64,000 nucleotides of DNA from Lichenicoccus sp965277665 (lineage in GTDB: Bacteria; Pseudomonadota; Alphaproteobacteria; Acetobacterales; Acetobacteraceae): contig NZ_OZ255835.1 of assembly GCF_965277665.1 (NCBI RefSeq), positions 1,302,001 to 1,366,000 on the forward strand, in the 5' to 3' direction. Position numbers and translations under genes: made by a program. Numbering within the stretch: the stretch's first letter is position 1; each line of letters starts with the position of its first letter. Positions 33,569 through 42,498 of this stretch are shown piece after piece. Below the pieces are notes generated by a model, which was not told the DNA's origin, ran no database searches, and worked only from the letters and a program-made list of their open reading frames with translations.

Positions 33569-33642
33569 GGTCCGGTGGCAGAGTGGTGATGCAGCGGACT
33601 GCAAATCCGCGAATGTGGGTTCGATTCCCGCCCGGACCTCCA
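33569..33642 (+). tRNA. tRNA-Cys (GCA)
   Basis: The acceptor stem GGTCCGG pairs with CCGGACC. The anticodon stem loop contains CTGCAAA, with anticodon GCA. The T arm has GGTTCGATTCCC. Discriminator T is followed by encoded CCA. It marks the left edge of the accessory stretch that follows, but no integrase or att duplication was found. Confidence 0.96.
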
Positions 33643-33716
33643 GGTGCCGCCGATCCTTCGGGCCGAACCGGGAGGACGCCGCGCCGGCCTTCTCGGACGG
33701 GATCGGAGGCCCATCC

Positions 33717-34292
33717 TTGGAACAGCAGCTTGAGCATCACGAGCATGCGGGCCATGCCGCCGAACATGGCAACAAGCACGCGGCGCTGCTGGTCGCGATC
33801 CTTGCGGCCTGCCTCGCGATCAGCGAGCAGGGCGCCAAGCACGCCGAGATCAGGGTCAACGAGAACTCCATCGCTGCCGCGGACGCCTGGACGCAATATC
33901 AGGGCAAGTCGATCCGACAGGCACTCGCGCACGACCTGGCGGCACTCGGGGCCACGTTGGATGCACCGTCGAGCCCGCAGGGCACCATCGCGCGCCGGCA
34001 GGTGCTGGACCAGCTCGCCCAGGAACAAAGCCATTACGAGACCGATCCAGGCGACGGCAAGCGCGCGATCGCAGACCGTGCACACGCCTTTGCGGCGGCG
34101 CGGGACGTCGCCCTGCAACGCACCCACACCTACGACAACGCCGCCGCGGCGCTCGAACTCGCCATCGTGCTGGCCACGGTTTCGGTCATCGCAGCATCGC
34201 GCATGCTGTTCACGGCATCGCTGGCCCTCGGCGCCGCCGGCCTGGTCCTCACGCTGCTCGGCTGGCTGGCGCCGACCTACGGCATGTTCTGA
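33717..34292 (+). CDS. DUF4337 family membrane protein
   Basis: A 191-residue protein with an N-terminal His-rich segment (LEQQLEHHEHAGHAAEHGN). A first helix follows (HAALLVAILAACLAISEQG), then a long coiled region (AADAWTQYQGKSIRQALAHDLA), and two C-terminal helices (ALELAIVLATVSVIAA and LALGAAGLVLTLLGWLAP). The layout and sequence fit DUF4337, whose function is unknown. TTG start at 33717 with GGAGG upstream. Confidence 0.75.
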   Translation: MEQQLEHHEHAGHAAEHGNKHAALLVAILAACLAISEQGAKHAEIRVNENSIAAADAWTQYQGKSIRQALAHDLAALGATLDAPSSPQGTIARRQVLDQLAQEQSHYETDPGDGKRAIADRAHAFAAARDVALQRTHTYDNAAAALELAIVLATVSVIAASRMLFTASLALGAAGLVLTLLGWLAPTYGMF

Positions 34293-34346
34293 AACCGGCG
34301 TACCGACCGTTCCGAAGGGAGTGCCGAGAGCGACCACACGCGCGGT

Positions 34347-35234
34347 TCAAGCGGCCAACTTGAACATCTCGGTGGCGAGCTCGATGAAACTCCGGAGCTT
34401 CGGGGATGGATGCCTATCCGGGAGGCTCAGCAGATGAATGGGCAGAAATGGGACGGCGTAGTCCGCCAGGAGGCGGATCAGGCGCCCCGAGACGATGTCT
34501 TCGGCAACCAGGATTTCGGGCTGCAGGATGATGCCAAGATGCTCCAGAGCCGCGGCGCGTAGGGCTATCCCGTTATTGACACGCAGAGTCCCGCTGACTT
34601 GGACCCGGATCTCGCCCTCCGGCCCGTTGAACCGCCACAGCCGCGGCTCCCCGGCATAGGTGAAGTCGAGACAGTTATGATGCTCCAGCTCGGCCGGCGT
34701 ACCGGGATGCCCATGCACCGTGAGGTAGGCTGGCGAGGCGCAGACGGCCAGGCTCAGCGGCGGCAATGCCCGGGCGATCAGTCCTGAATCCGGCAGCCTG
34801 CCGGCCCGGATCGCGACGTCGAGCTCATCGGCGAGGAGATCGAGACGGCGGTCCTGCAGGACGAGCTCCACCTGGACTTCGGCATAGCGTCGCAGGTAGG
34901 CGGCGATGATGCCGGGCATGATGGTGGTGCCGAGTGACAATGGCGCCGTCACGCGCAGCAGGCCACGCGGGGGCCTGACGAGGTCGGCGACCCGCTCGGC
35001 GTCCTCCACGTCGAGCAGGATGCGCCGGCATCTCTCGAGGTAGGCGCGACCGAATTCGGTCATGCTCTGCTGCCGGGTGGTGCGGTTGAGCAGCAATGCA
35101 CCGAGCCGGGCCTCCAGGAAGCGCACGTGGTTGCCGACCATGCTGGGCGACAATCCGCGGCCGGCGGCAGCGGCGGCGAAGCTGCCCCGCTCGACCGTGC
35201 GGACGAAACTCTCCATCGCCATCAGACGATCCAT
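34347..35234 (-). CDS. LysR family transcriptional regulator
   Basis: A 295-residue regulator with an N-terminal winged helix-turn-helix (AMESFVRTVERGSFAAAAAGRGLSPSMVGNHVRFLEARLG, residues 6-45) and a periplasmic-binding-like effector domain. It is divergent from an NmrA-like gene 92 bp away, so that gene is its most likely target. This is inferred from orientation alone. The effector is unknown. Confidence 0.9.
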   Translation of the reverse strand: MDRLMAMESFVRTVERGSFAAAAAGRGLSPSMVGNHVRFLEARLGALLLNRTTRQQSMTEFGRAYLERCRRILLDVEDAERVADLVRPPRGLLRVTAPLSLGTTIMPGIIAAYLRRYAEVQVELVLQDRRLDLLADELDVAIRAGRLPDSGLIARALPPLSLAVCASPAYLTVHGHPGTPAELEHHNCLDFTYAGEPRLWRFNGPEGEIRVQVSGTLRVNNGIALRAAALEHLGIILQPEILVAEDIVSGRLIRLLADYAVPFLPIHLLSLPDRHPSPKLRSFIELATEMFKLAA

Positions 35235-35326
35235 TCAACAGTCCCATTCACGACAGTCAGCAGCAATCTCTTCTTTAAGGCAGCTGAGTGCTGAACCTAA
35301 TCGTTGTCAGCAGCTAGGAGATCCAG

Positions 35327-36211
35327 ATGGTTGATGACGCGGGAAGCACGCTTGTCGTTGGCGCGGCCGGCCGCTTCGCCGGGCTGGTCGTGCCGGCGCT
35401 TGCCAGCCGGGGCGTCCATCCCCTGGCGCTCGTGCGCACGGTGGAGGGGGCGGAGAAGGCACGCGCCAACGGCGCCGGCGACACCGTTCTGGGCGACTTG
35501 AGGGACCGTCCCGGGCTCGAGGCCGCGCTCAGAGGCGTCGAGCGCGCGTTCTATATTTCGCCGGTTTTCCAGGAAGACGAGGCCGAGATGGGGGTTGGCT
35601 TCGTGGAGGCGGCGAGGCAGGCAGGTGTGCGCCGTATCGTATTCTCCACCATCATTCATCCCTCGCTCGACCTGACGAATCACGCATCGAAGCGGCCGAT
35701 CGAGGCCGCCCTGCTGAAGTCAGGCCTCGACTACACCCTGCTCCGCCCGGCGGTGCTGTATCAAAACCTGGCTGCCGGCTGGCCGAAGCTCGTCGAGAGC
35801 GGCGTGCTGGCCGAACCGTTCTCGACAATCTCCCCGATCGCGCGGGTCGACTACCGGGACGTCGCCGAGGTCTCGGCGATCGCCTTGACCGAGGATCGGC
35901 TGCTCAACGGCACCTTTGAGCTGAGCGCCGATGGCGGGATGAACCGCGAGGCGGTGGCCGCGATCGCCGGCCAGGTCTCAGGCCGCAGGATCAAGGCCGT
36001 GGCTGCCGATTTCGAGGATTGGTTCGCGAAGGCTCATCTGCCCTACGACGACCAGCAGAAGCAGCAGCTCGCCGCGATGTATGCGCATTACGACCAGCAC
36101 GGGCTGCGGAGCAACCCGTTCACGCTGCGTGCGATCCTGGGCCGCGAGCCTCGCTCGCTGCACGCCTTCTTCGCCGATCTGGTGGCCAGCAAGGCAGCCC
36201 TCGGGTCATGA
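35327..36211 (+). CDS. NmrA-like NAD(P)-binding protein
   Basis: A 294-residue atypical short-chain dehydrogenase with an N-terminal Rossmann fold (STLVVGAAGRFAGLVVPALASRG, Gly-rich loop GAAGRFAG). The family core is VERAFYISPVFQEDEAEMGVGFVEAARQAGVRRIVFSTI, then LDYTLLRPAVLYQNL and RVDYRDVAEVSAIAL. NmrA-type proteins often sense NAD(P) or reduce quinones, and this one could be either. AGGAG lies 7 bp before the ATG. It is followed by a broken paralogue from 36258. Confidence 0.85.
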   Translation: MVDDAGSTLVVGAAGRFAGLVVPALASRGVHPLALVRTVEGAEKARANGAGDTVLGDLRDRPGLEAALRGVERAFYISPVFQEDEAEMGVGFVEAARQAGVRRIVFSTIIHPSLDLTNHASKRPIEAALLKSGLDYTLLRPAVLYQNLAAGWPKLVESGVLAEPFSTISPIARVDYRDVAEVSAIALTEDRLLNGTFELSADGGMNREAVAAIAGQVSGRRIKAVAADFEDWFAKAHLPYDDQQKQQLAAMYAHYDQHGLRSNPFTLRAILGREPRSLHAFFADLVASKAALGS

Positions 36212-36257
36212 GGGCGACGGGCCTCGACGACGTTTCACTCAATTCAGGGTTGCTGGA

Positions 36258-37146
36258 ATGACTATCCTTGCTATCGGCGGCACGGGCCAGATTGGAAGCC
36301 TGGTCGTCAGCAGGCTCGCGGAGCAGGGCGCCGAGATCGTTGTGCTGACGAAGGACCCGGCAAAGGCGCAACTGCCGCCCGGAGTGCGGGCGGTCGAAGG
36401 GGATGTGCTGGATCCCGGGACTATGCGAGCTGCTCCGCAGGGTGTGGACACGCTGTTTATTCTCAACCCCGTCGTTGCCGATGAATTGACGCGGGCGCTG
36501 CTGACGTTGCGGCTTGCACGGGACGCTGCCTTGAAAGGCATCGTCTATTTCTCGATGGCCAACGCTGACGCGCTCGTCGACGTGCCGCATGCGGCTGCGA
36601 AATACGCCGGCGAACGAATGATCGAGACACTGGACCTCCCTGCGACCATTCTGCGCCCGAACTACTTTTTCCAGAACGACGCGATCAAGGAGACGCTGCT
36701 CGGGAAAGGCGTGTAGGCGATGCCCATCGGGAATGTCGGTGCCGCAATGGTCGACATTCGCGATATTGCAGATGTCGCGGCGCTTGAGCTTCTGAGACGT
36801 GACCATGCGGCTGGGAGTCTGCCGCGCGACCTCATAGAGATATCGGGTCCTGAGGTCCTGAGGTCCTGAGGTCCTGACGGCCGATAGGGTGACTTCGATA
36901 TGGACGGACGTCCTCGGCACGCCGATCGGCTATGGCGGCGACGACATGGGTTTCTTCGAACAGCAGAGTCGCGGGCACATGCCGCCGGCGATGGCTCTTG
37001 ACATCGCGCTCATGTTCGACGGCTGGCAGAGGATCGGCGTGTTGCCGACGCCGCGCAGCGTCGAGCGCCTGGCAGCGATGCTTGGGCGACCGCTCCGCAC
37101 CTACCGTGCCTTCGCGAAAGAAACGGCAGCGCAGTGGCATCGCTGA
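36258..37146 (+). pseudogene. NmrA-like gene broken by a stop codon and a repeat-driven frameshift
   Basis: The N-terminal part reads MTILAIGGTGQIGSLVVSRLAEQG to LLRPNYFFQ and is NmrA-like. Two lesions interrupt it. First, TAG at 36714-36716 replaces what should be a Tyr-like codon before AMPIGNVGAAMVDIRDIADV, which continues the family. Second, four copies of GGTCCTGA at 36846-36877 shift the frame. Two copies would read SGPEVLTADRVTSIWTDVLG straight into the downstream frame (GTPIGYGGDDMGFFEQQ to AKETAAQWHR, stop at 37146). The restored length is about 290 residues, normal for the family. Confidence 0.85.
36846..36877. repeat. 8-bp tandem repeat, four copies, inside the NmrA pseudogene
   Basis: GGTCCTGA is repeated four times without mismatch. 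The unit length is not a multiple of three, so gain or loss of a copy shifts the reading frame. Two copies fit the family sequence and frame, so the present four represent a 16-bp gain. Confidence 0.92.
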
Positions 37147-37328
37147 CGCGGCAAGCCAGGGTTCGGATGGCATCGGAGCCGAAAGTGCATCTCAAAGCCT
37201 GGCGGTCCGATCCTGACACTGACGACCCGAGTGGCAGGTAGATCGGGTCGCCAAATGAAGGGCTGGTGGTAAAACCGGACGACTCTTCCGTCAGATTATT
37301 ACCACTGGCAGGCCTGCGGAAAGACCAA

Positions 37329-37480
37329 GCGCAAGGGCTCCGCCCTTGACCCGCTGCGGGCCCGTCTTGGAGCAGTGCGGGCTCTAGAGCCGCTCTTTTT
37401 AGGAGAAAGATTTCAGGGGCTTGCCTTTGATGGGGTCCAGGGCAGAGCCCTCGCGTTGCTGCTTCAGCACCCTGCTGTGC
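37329..37480 (-). repeat. Dispersed palindromic repeat, copy B
   Basis: On the minus strand it reads GCAGGGTGCTGAAGCAGCAA, then hairpin-forming AGGGCTCTGCCCT and GACCCCATCAAAGGCAAGCC, and ends near CAAGGGCGGAGCCCTTG. It shares modules with copies A and C but is the most diverged. It separates the NmrA pseudogene from the RTX-like remnant. Confidence 0.65.
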
Positions 37481-37800
37481 TAGACGTGGACGCTGCCGCG
37501 CGCATCGGTCACGCCGACCAGTTCGATGCGGAAGCCGTCGTTGAGCGCGATCAGCGTCGAACCACCGACGACGCTTACCGAGATGTCGGCCGGCGCCTAG
37601 CCGTACAGGTTCACTCTGTCGGACGCCGGCCGGAAACCGTTCAGTGTGTCGATGCCATCGGCGGCGCCCTTGACGACCTGTTACGGTGCAGCGCCGGTGC
37701 CCCTGAATAAGGTGGCCGAACCGGAGCCCGTGGCGACGTAGCTGGCGGTGGCGTCGATGGCGTCGTCTCGGGTCCCGGCCTGCACCGTGGCGCCAGCCGC
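37480..37800 (-). pseudogene. C-terminal remnant of an RTX-like (hemolysin-type) protein
   Basis: One minus-strand frame, ending at TAG 37480-37482, reads YVATGSGSATLFRGTGAAP, stop, QVVKGAADGIDTLNGFRPASD, RVNLYG, stop, APADISVSVVGGSTLIALND, GFRIELVGVTD. Two in-frame stops (at 37681-37683 and 37597-37599) break it. The pattern of a Gly/Asp-rich start, an IDTLNGF-x(n)-DRVNLYG core and a TLIALNDG-RIELVGV end is that of the last part of secreted RTX/calcium-binding proteins. No upstream RTX nonapeptides remain. Confidence 0.55.
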
Positions 37801-37982
37801 GGAGGCGCAGCTCGAGGCGGAGATCACCGAGCTGCAGGCCACCCGGGACGGATGGCAGAAGGGCGGCATGCTGGGGAAGGCGGACCATTGCAGCGCGGAC
37901 GGCCGGCCGTGCATCCAGGTGGACGAACGGGGCTGGGGCGTTCGCGGAGCATAGCGACTATCGCGTGATCGTGGGATACTGA
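37790..37982 (+). pseudogene. Frameshifted remnant of an unidentified coding region
   Basis: A plus-strand segment reads AEAQLEAEITELQATRDGWQ, KGGMLGKADHCSADGRPCIQ, VDERGWG, then terminates. Shifting frame by one base at that point gives GAFAEHSDYRVIVGY with a stop at 37980-37982. The two pieces join sensibly (coiled coil, GMLGK, a Cys pair, then a compact end), which suggests a single-base indel in an old gene end. The family was not recognised. Confidence 0.4.
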
Positions 37983-38065
37983 GGCGGGTGGCTCTGGCTG
38001 AGCCAGGAACTGGCTCGACCAGAGACTGTAAAGCCAGACGAGATCAAGAGCCGCTCGCGACCTTC

Positions 38066-38103
38066 GTCGCCAAGCTTTCGGACTGGCGACAGGATGTTTT
38101 TTT
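38066..38103 (+). terminator. Possible intrinsic terminator
   Basis: GTCGCCA (38066-38072) pairs with TGGCGAC (38084-38090), and a run of seven T follows at 38097-38103. The six bases between stem and T-run make it imperfect. It lies upstream of the methyltransferase gene and could insulate it from the remnants to the left. Confidence 0.35.
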
Positions 38104-38185
38104 GCTTGCTCGCCTTGCGCCCTCGGTGCCCTTCTTGTCGCCGTAATCGGTGGTCGACCAGATAATGCTATATTGAGGAAGTCAA

Positions 38186-39286
38186 TTGGACACCATCGTA
38201 GACATAGATGTGCTTAATACGAAGATCTTGGAATGCAACGACGTCCTAACCTGTCAGGGCGACGAGGCAATGCGGCGGTTCTTCCAGACGTTTCGGGGCG
38301 ACTTCTCAGGTCAGGCGCCTGCCGATCCGTTCAGCGAGGAATATCGTGACTTCCAGGTGCGACTGCATGAGCGAATTTGCGGTCGTCCCTATTCACCAAA
38401 AAACGAGCGCACACATTTCGACTTGGCCGCCTATCGGGATCGACCCTATCCTTACTATCTTGAGAGTCTTCCCACCGCGGGCGAATACCTTCTGGCGATC
38501 GCCTTCATGGTGCGCATGATGGACCTTCCGCCGAACGCACGCGTGCTAGAGTTCGGACCAGGATGGGGGGAGACGACGATCACGCTGGCGCTGCTCGGAG
38601 TGCAGGTCACGGCTGTCGACATCGAACCGAACTTCTGCGAGATGCTGTGCCATCGCGCTGCTCAGAACCGCGTCGACATCGAGGTCGTGGAGGCGGATTT
38701 CTTTTGGGCCGAAAGCGTAACCGAGCCCTATGATGCTGTCCTCTTCTTTGAGTCCTTCCACCACTGCCATGACCACCTGCGCCTGTTGCGAGCGCTGCAA
38801 ACGGCAGTCAAGCCGGAAGGTCAGATCATCTTTGGCGCGGAGCCAATCGTCCCCGGCTATAATATCCCCTGGGGGATCAGCATGGATGGTCATGCGCTCT
38901 GGTCTATGCGCAACTTCGGTTGGCTGGAGCTCGGATTTAACGAGGAATATTTCAAGGCGGCGTTATCCCGTACGGGCTGGTCGGCAGAGAAACACAAGTC
39001 CGGCGACGTACCGTTCGCCACTGCATGGCGGGCTCGACGGCTAGCACCGGAGCTTGCCGATGCCGCCATGGCAGAACAGCCGTGTCCATGGCAAGAGCCA
39101 GTAGCAACGCAAGAGCCTCCTACGGCGCAACCGGCCGAGATCGGAGAGAGGATGCACGAGGCTGTCGGCATGCCGGCGCCCTCGCCGCGTGAGCTGCAGC
39201 TGGAACGAGAACTCGCAGCCATGCGAGAGTCGACCTCATGGCGACTGACCGCACCAATTCGAGGTCTCCGGCGTCTGCTCGGCTGA
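38186..39286 (+). CDS. SAM-dependent methyltransferase with a glycosyltransferase-type C-terminal tail
   Basis: A 366-residue protein with a class I methyltransferase fold: the SAM motif RVLEFGPGWGETTITLALLG (near residue 119), the acidic loop TAVDIEPNFCEML, then VEADFFWAESVTEPYDAVLFF and HCHDHLRLLRALQTAVKPEG. The C-terminus has a short coiled coil and ends RESTSWRLTAPIRGLRRLLG. That last motif is common at the ends of bacterial polysaccharide glycosyltransferases, which suggests work on a surface glycan. TTG start at 38186 with GAGGA upstream. Base composition is lower in GC than the core genes. Confidence 0.75.
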   Translation: MDTIVDIDVLNTKILECNDVLTCQGDEAMRRFFQTFRGDFSGQAPADPFSEEYRDFQVRLHERICGRPYSPKNERTHFDLAAYRDRPYPYYLESLPTAGEYLLAIAFMVRMMDLPPNARVLEFGPGWGETTITLALLGVQVTAVDIEPNFCEMLCHRAAQNRVDIEVVEADFFWAESVTEPYDAVLFFESFHHCHDHLRLLRALQTAVKPEGQIIFGAEPIVPGYNIPWGISMDGHALWSMRNFGWLELGFNEEYFKAALSRTGWSAEKHKSGDVPFATAWRARRLAPELADAAMAEQPCPWQEPVATQEPPTAQPAEIGERMHEAVGMPAPSPRELQLERELAAMRESTSWRLTAPIRGLRRLLG

Positions 39287-39444
39287 CGAAACGCTGCATG
39301 ACCCAGCGTAGATTGGCATGGAACCGGCGCTGGTTCTCAGCACTCCCGGTCTGGATGGCTGAAGGGGTGCTTCATGCCGAATCGGCTTTGTTCCTGGCCA
39401 TGGGAGGAAGCTGGGTGGCCTATCTCTGGACTGCTTAAGCAACT

Positions 39445-41827
39445 TCATGGCGTGCCGATCAGGCGCAGACCGGTCAGCCACATGCCAAGTCGCCGTCCGT
39501 CGATACTGAGACCTAGAGAAGCCGGGCTTCGCGAATCAGGAAATGAAAGCCGAACATGGGCGAGACAGGTATGATCCGCCTCGCGCCGCAACCACTCCCG
39601 CCGCAGCGGCAACACGATGGCGCCTAGCCCTCCATGCTGAACGCCCACCTGTTCCACCAGCGACGCGGGATATCCGGCGATCTCGATGCGGACCCGATAC
39701 CCACCAGATCCGGAAGTCGGCACACCGGCCGGCGTGAACAGCATCCCGTCCAATATCAGTGCTGCATGCTCAGGCAGATCCGCTGCCAGAGGAACCAGCA
39801 GATCTGCCTGTTCATGCGACCAGATTCCGGTCGGCTCCGGCGCCCACCACCCTTCTGTCAACAGGCCGCTCGCCTGAGCCCGGCCTGCCGAGATACGCGT
39901 CGCGTCAACCGACAGAGGCACGATATAGCTGCGCAAGTCGACCGGGGGCGCCGCGGCAGTACAAGCGGCGCATGTTCGCCAATTTGGCGCCAATACAAAC
40001 ACGCCATCGATTTGCGCGATAAGATCACGCACTGGATCGAGCCGGTCTGCAGCGGCGAGCAGGCTGATCCGCGGCAACACGTAGAGCGATCCGGCATCAA
40101 GATGCTCAGGCAGGGCGGTATGGCTGGATCCGACACCGCTCCACAGCAAGTCGGCCCAGTCGATGAAATGGGTCCCGCGCGCTACAGGACCAGCAGCCTT
40201 GAGGTAGGCCGCACCGATCAGGCTCTGTGACGCATCCTCGATCTGGACCAGCTTGCGGTAATGGGTTGCGGCCAGTGCCCAGAACGGACTGGCAAGCACA
40301 CGAGGCGCCGCTTTCCGACCGACGCAGAGCTGCGCGGCCGCGCCGACAGGGGCGAAATTGCTGCCGATCGCGCAGCAATGTTCGAGCATGGGGCTGAGGC
40401 CGACTTCTCCCAGTTCCGGAAATTGACCACGAGGATTGCCGGCGGTAAGCACCAGGACGGGCCCGACGTGGCCCGCGATCATACGGAGCATGCGGTCATG
40501 CAGCCCCCAGCCACGGGCCTCAAGCACGGTATCGCCGACATTGATCACCTGCAGGCCCTTCTGCCTGGGTAGTAGCGGCACCAGGTAGGACACCGGCGCG
40601 CGAAAGATCAGGACCAGTAGCGTATGCACCGGGATGTCAACGGCATTGGCCTGTAGGGTCCTGGTCCCGTACGGGATGCGCAACGTGGCCGGATACCTTG
40701 TCGCTATCAGGACCACGACAGTCATCGCCAACGCCAAGAGTCTTGCGCCGGCCAGCGGGCTGATCAATCGGATCAAGAGCAGCGGTGCCAGCACTCCACC
40801 GACGGCTTCGAGCACAACGGCATAACGCAGGATCGAGCTCGTCGTCAGCCACGCAATATACCCCATGCCGAAAGATACCAGAAGCGCACGTGGGACCAGA
40901 TCGCGAGGCCGCTTCCACCAGCTAGCGAGAACAAGACAGCACGCCACCGCCAACCTTGGGTCGCGCAGTGGCAACTCGCTGACCAGGGTTGCTGGATGCA
41001 CCGCCCAATAAATCAGGTAGAACAGCCATTGCTCCATTGCTCGGCATCATGCGGAAAAAACGTCCATCGAGAACACTGGCTGGTGGAAATAGCGGCGAAC
41101 GGAACAGACCGTTGAACATCGGGAATACTGGGCTGCTGAACCGGCGGGCCAGCATCAACGCCCACCAGCCGTCAGCGACCACCACGCCGGCGACCCAGCC
41201 GCACGAGAACACGGCGGCGGTAGCGACCCCGCGTCCCGGCAACCGGATCGAGCCTTGCATGCTCATGGCCGCCAGCAAAGCGGCCGGCGCATAAGCCGCT
41301 GCCGTCAATTTCAGCCCGGCAGCCATACCGAACAGCAGGCCGCCGCTAGCAATCGTGCGCACGGCCGAGCCATGCAGCATTACGAGCAGCCCCGAGAGCA
41401 TGAAGACAGCGGCCTGTATCTCCTCGGTGACCGTGCCGACCTGAGCGATTGTCGCAGCCCCGGTTACGCCCATCGCAGTAGCCGCAACAGCAAGGAGCCG
41501 CTCCGAATAGAGCAGCATCGACAACCGGGCAGTCAGGAAGATCAGCATCCCATACCAGAGTCCGGTGACCGCAGCGAGGACCCGCGGCACGGCACGTAGC
41601 GGCTCAAGCGCCAATTCGGCATACACCGCGTCCAGCACGGGGTTGAGATAACTCTGCATCCCGGTCGGCAGCAGGTCGCGACTGAAACGGCCATAAAGAA
41701 AGGCAAAGCCATTATAGAGATGGTAGTTTAGCAGGTCTCAATTGGCGTCCTGTCCCATTGCCACCGACAGCGCCGCCCCACTGGCGAGGCACAAAAACAC
41801 TCCGATTAAGTAGCGATACTTAGGCAT
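39445..41827 (-). pseudogene. Large polytopic membrane glycosyltransferase-like gene, inactivated
   Basis: Read on the minus strand from ATG 41827, the protein begins MPKYRYLIGVFLCLASGAAL and continues AMGQDAN, TGA stop (41738-41740, where Trp is expected), DLLNYHLYNGFAFLYGRFSR, DLLPTGMQSYLNPVLD. Many membrane helices follow. Near 41035 the frame changes by one base: RFFRMMPSN in one frame is continued by EQWLFYLIYWAVHPATLVSE in the other, which runs to 39445. The restored product is about 795 residues, with roughly 12 helices and a soluble C-terminal part. It resembles GT-C/DUF2029-type polymer-modifying enzymes, but the exact family is uncertain. Both lesions are clean single changes. Confidence 0.75.
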
Positions 41828-41868
41828 TGGTCTCACAGTCGTATCGATTCCCGGATCCGATGCATCGC

Positions 41869-42060
41869 TTATGACTTCGACCGCACTATAGCGACGAAGC
41901 GTAGGAGTCCTCTCAGCGTCAGGCTATGTTGGATCTGCTGATCCGGTAGGAGTTCACGCAGCGCGTCTATCTCGTCCTCTGTGCCCGATGCGCTTGGTCC
42001 CGCCCCACAGCCGCTCCCCTCCGAGCCGGCCTTGTGATCACTTTGCACAAGTATCCTGAA
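41869..42060 (-). other. Short open frame of unknown nature after atzH-like
   Basis: Directly after the TAG of the atzH-like gene and in the same frame, 63 codons stay open to a stop at 41869-41871. The end reads EDEIDALRELLPDQQIQHSL, TLRGLLRFVAIVRSKS. It looks like coding sequence (a plausible amphipathic C-terminus) but has no good start or ribosome-binding site. It may be a gene remnant at the edge of the decayed stretch. Confidence 0.25.
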
Positions 42061-42498
42061 CTACGCCGTGTCCCCTCCCGGGCCTGGCGGTAAGGTTCCC
42101 GCGCCGAGCAGCGAGACGTGTGCCGCCACGATCCGCCACCCCTCCGCCAGCCGGACCCAACTCTGGCTCTGGCGTCCGACTGCCCCCTCGGCAGCGCCGC
42201 CACGTCCGGTGCGGCGAAATTCGATGCTGGTGGTGGCGAAGTCGCGTCCGAAGCTGGTCACGACGCTGCGCAGCACGGTGCGTTGCGGCGAGCCCCCGGG
42301 GCGGGCCACGCGGAAGGCGGCGATCTCGTCGTACCCGTAGAGGTTTTCGCCGACGCCGTAGCGCACGGTGTCGGGCGATTGCCAGAACAGCGCATCCAGT
42401 GTCTCGACGTCGTTGCTCATCAAGGCCTGCTCGTAGCGGGCGAACACTGCCTCGACCTCGGCCAGCACCGGCGGATCGTTCACCTGTGGCTCAGACAT
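42061..42498 (-). CDS. AtzH/HpxZ-like protein (DUF3225, NTF2 fold)
   Basis: A 145-residue NTF2-like protein with LAEVEAVFARYEQALMSNDVETLDALFW, then RYGVGENLYGYDEIAAFRV and FATTSIEFRRTGRGG, ending in SWVRLAEGWRIVAAHVSLLG. This matches the DUF3225 family that includes HpxZ of oxalurate catabolism and AtzH of the cyanuric acid pathway, described as a small amidase-type enzyme acting on dicarboxyurea. The ATG at 42498 overlaps the amidase stop by 8 bp. It is the third gene of an atzG-atzE-atzH-like operon. Confidence 0.83.
   Translation of the reverse strand: MSEPQVNDPPVLAEVEAVFARYEQALMSNDVETLDALFWQSPDTVRYGVGENLYGYDEIAAFRVARPGGSPQRTVLRSVVTSFGRDFATTSIEFRRTGRGGAAEGAVGRQSQSWVRLAEGWRIVAAHVSLLGAGTLPPGPGGDTA

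Noticed and set aside
33569..33642. tRNA-Cys as an attachment site for an integrative element
   Set aside because: No integrase and no duplicated tRNA 3' end was found within the window.
36846..36877. Active phase-variable switch in the NmrA gene
   Set aside because: The separate upstream TAG keeps the gene off at any repeat count, so switching cannot restore it here.
37263..37310. Palindrome-like GTGGTAA ... TTACCAC resembling a regulator operator
   Set aside because: The half-sites are 30 bp apart in decayed sequence with no gene to control.
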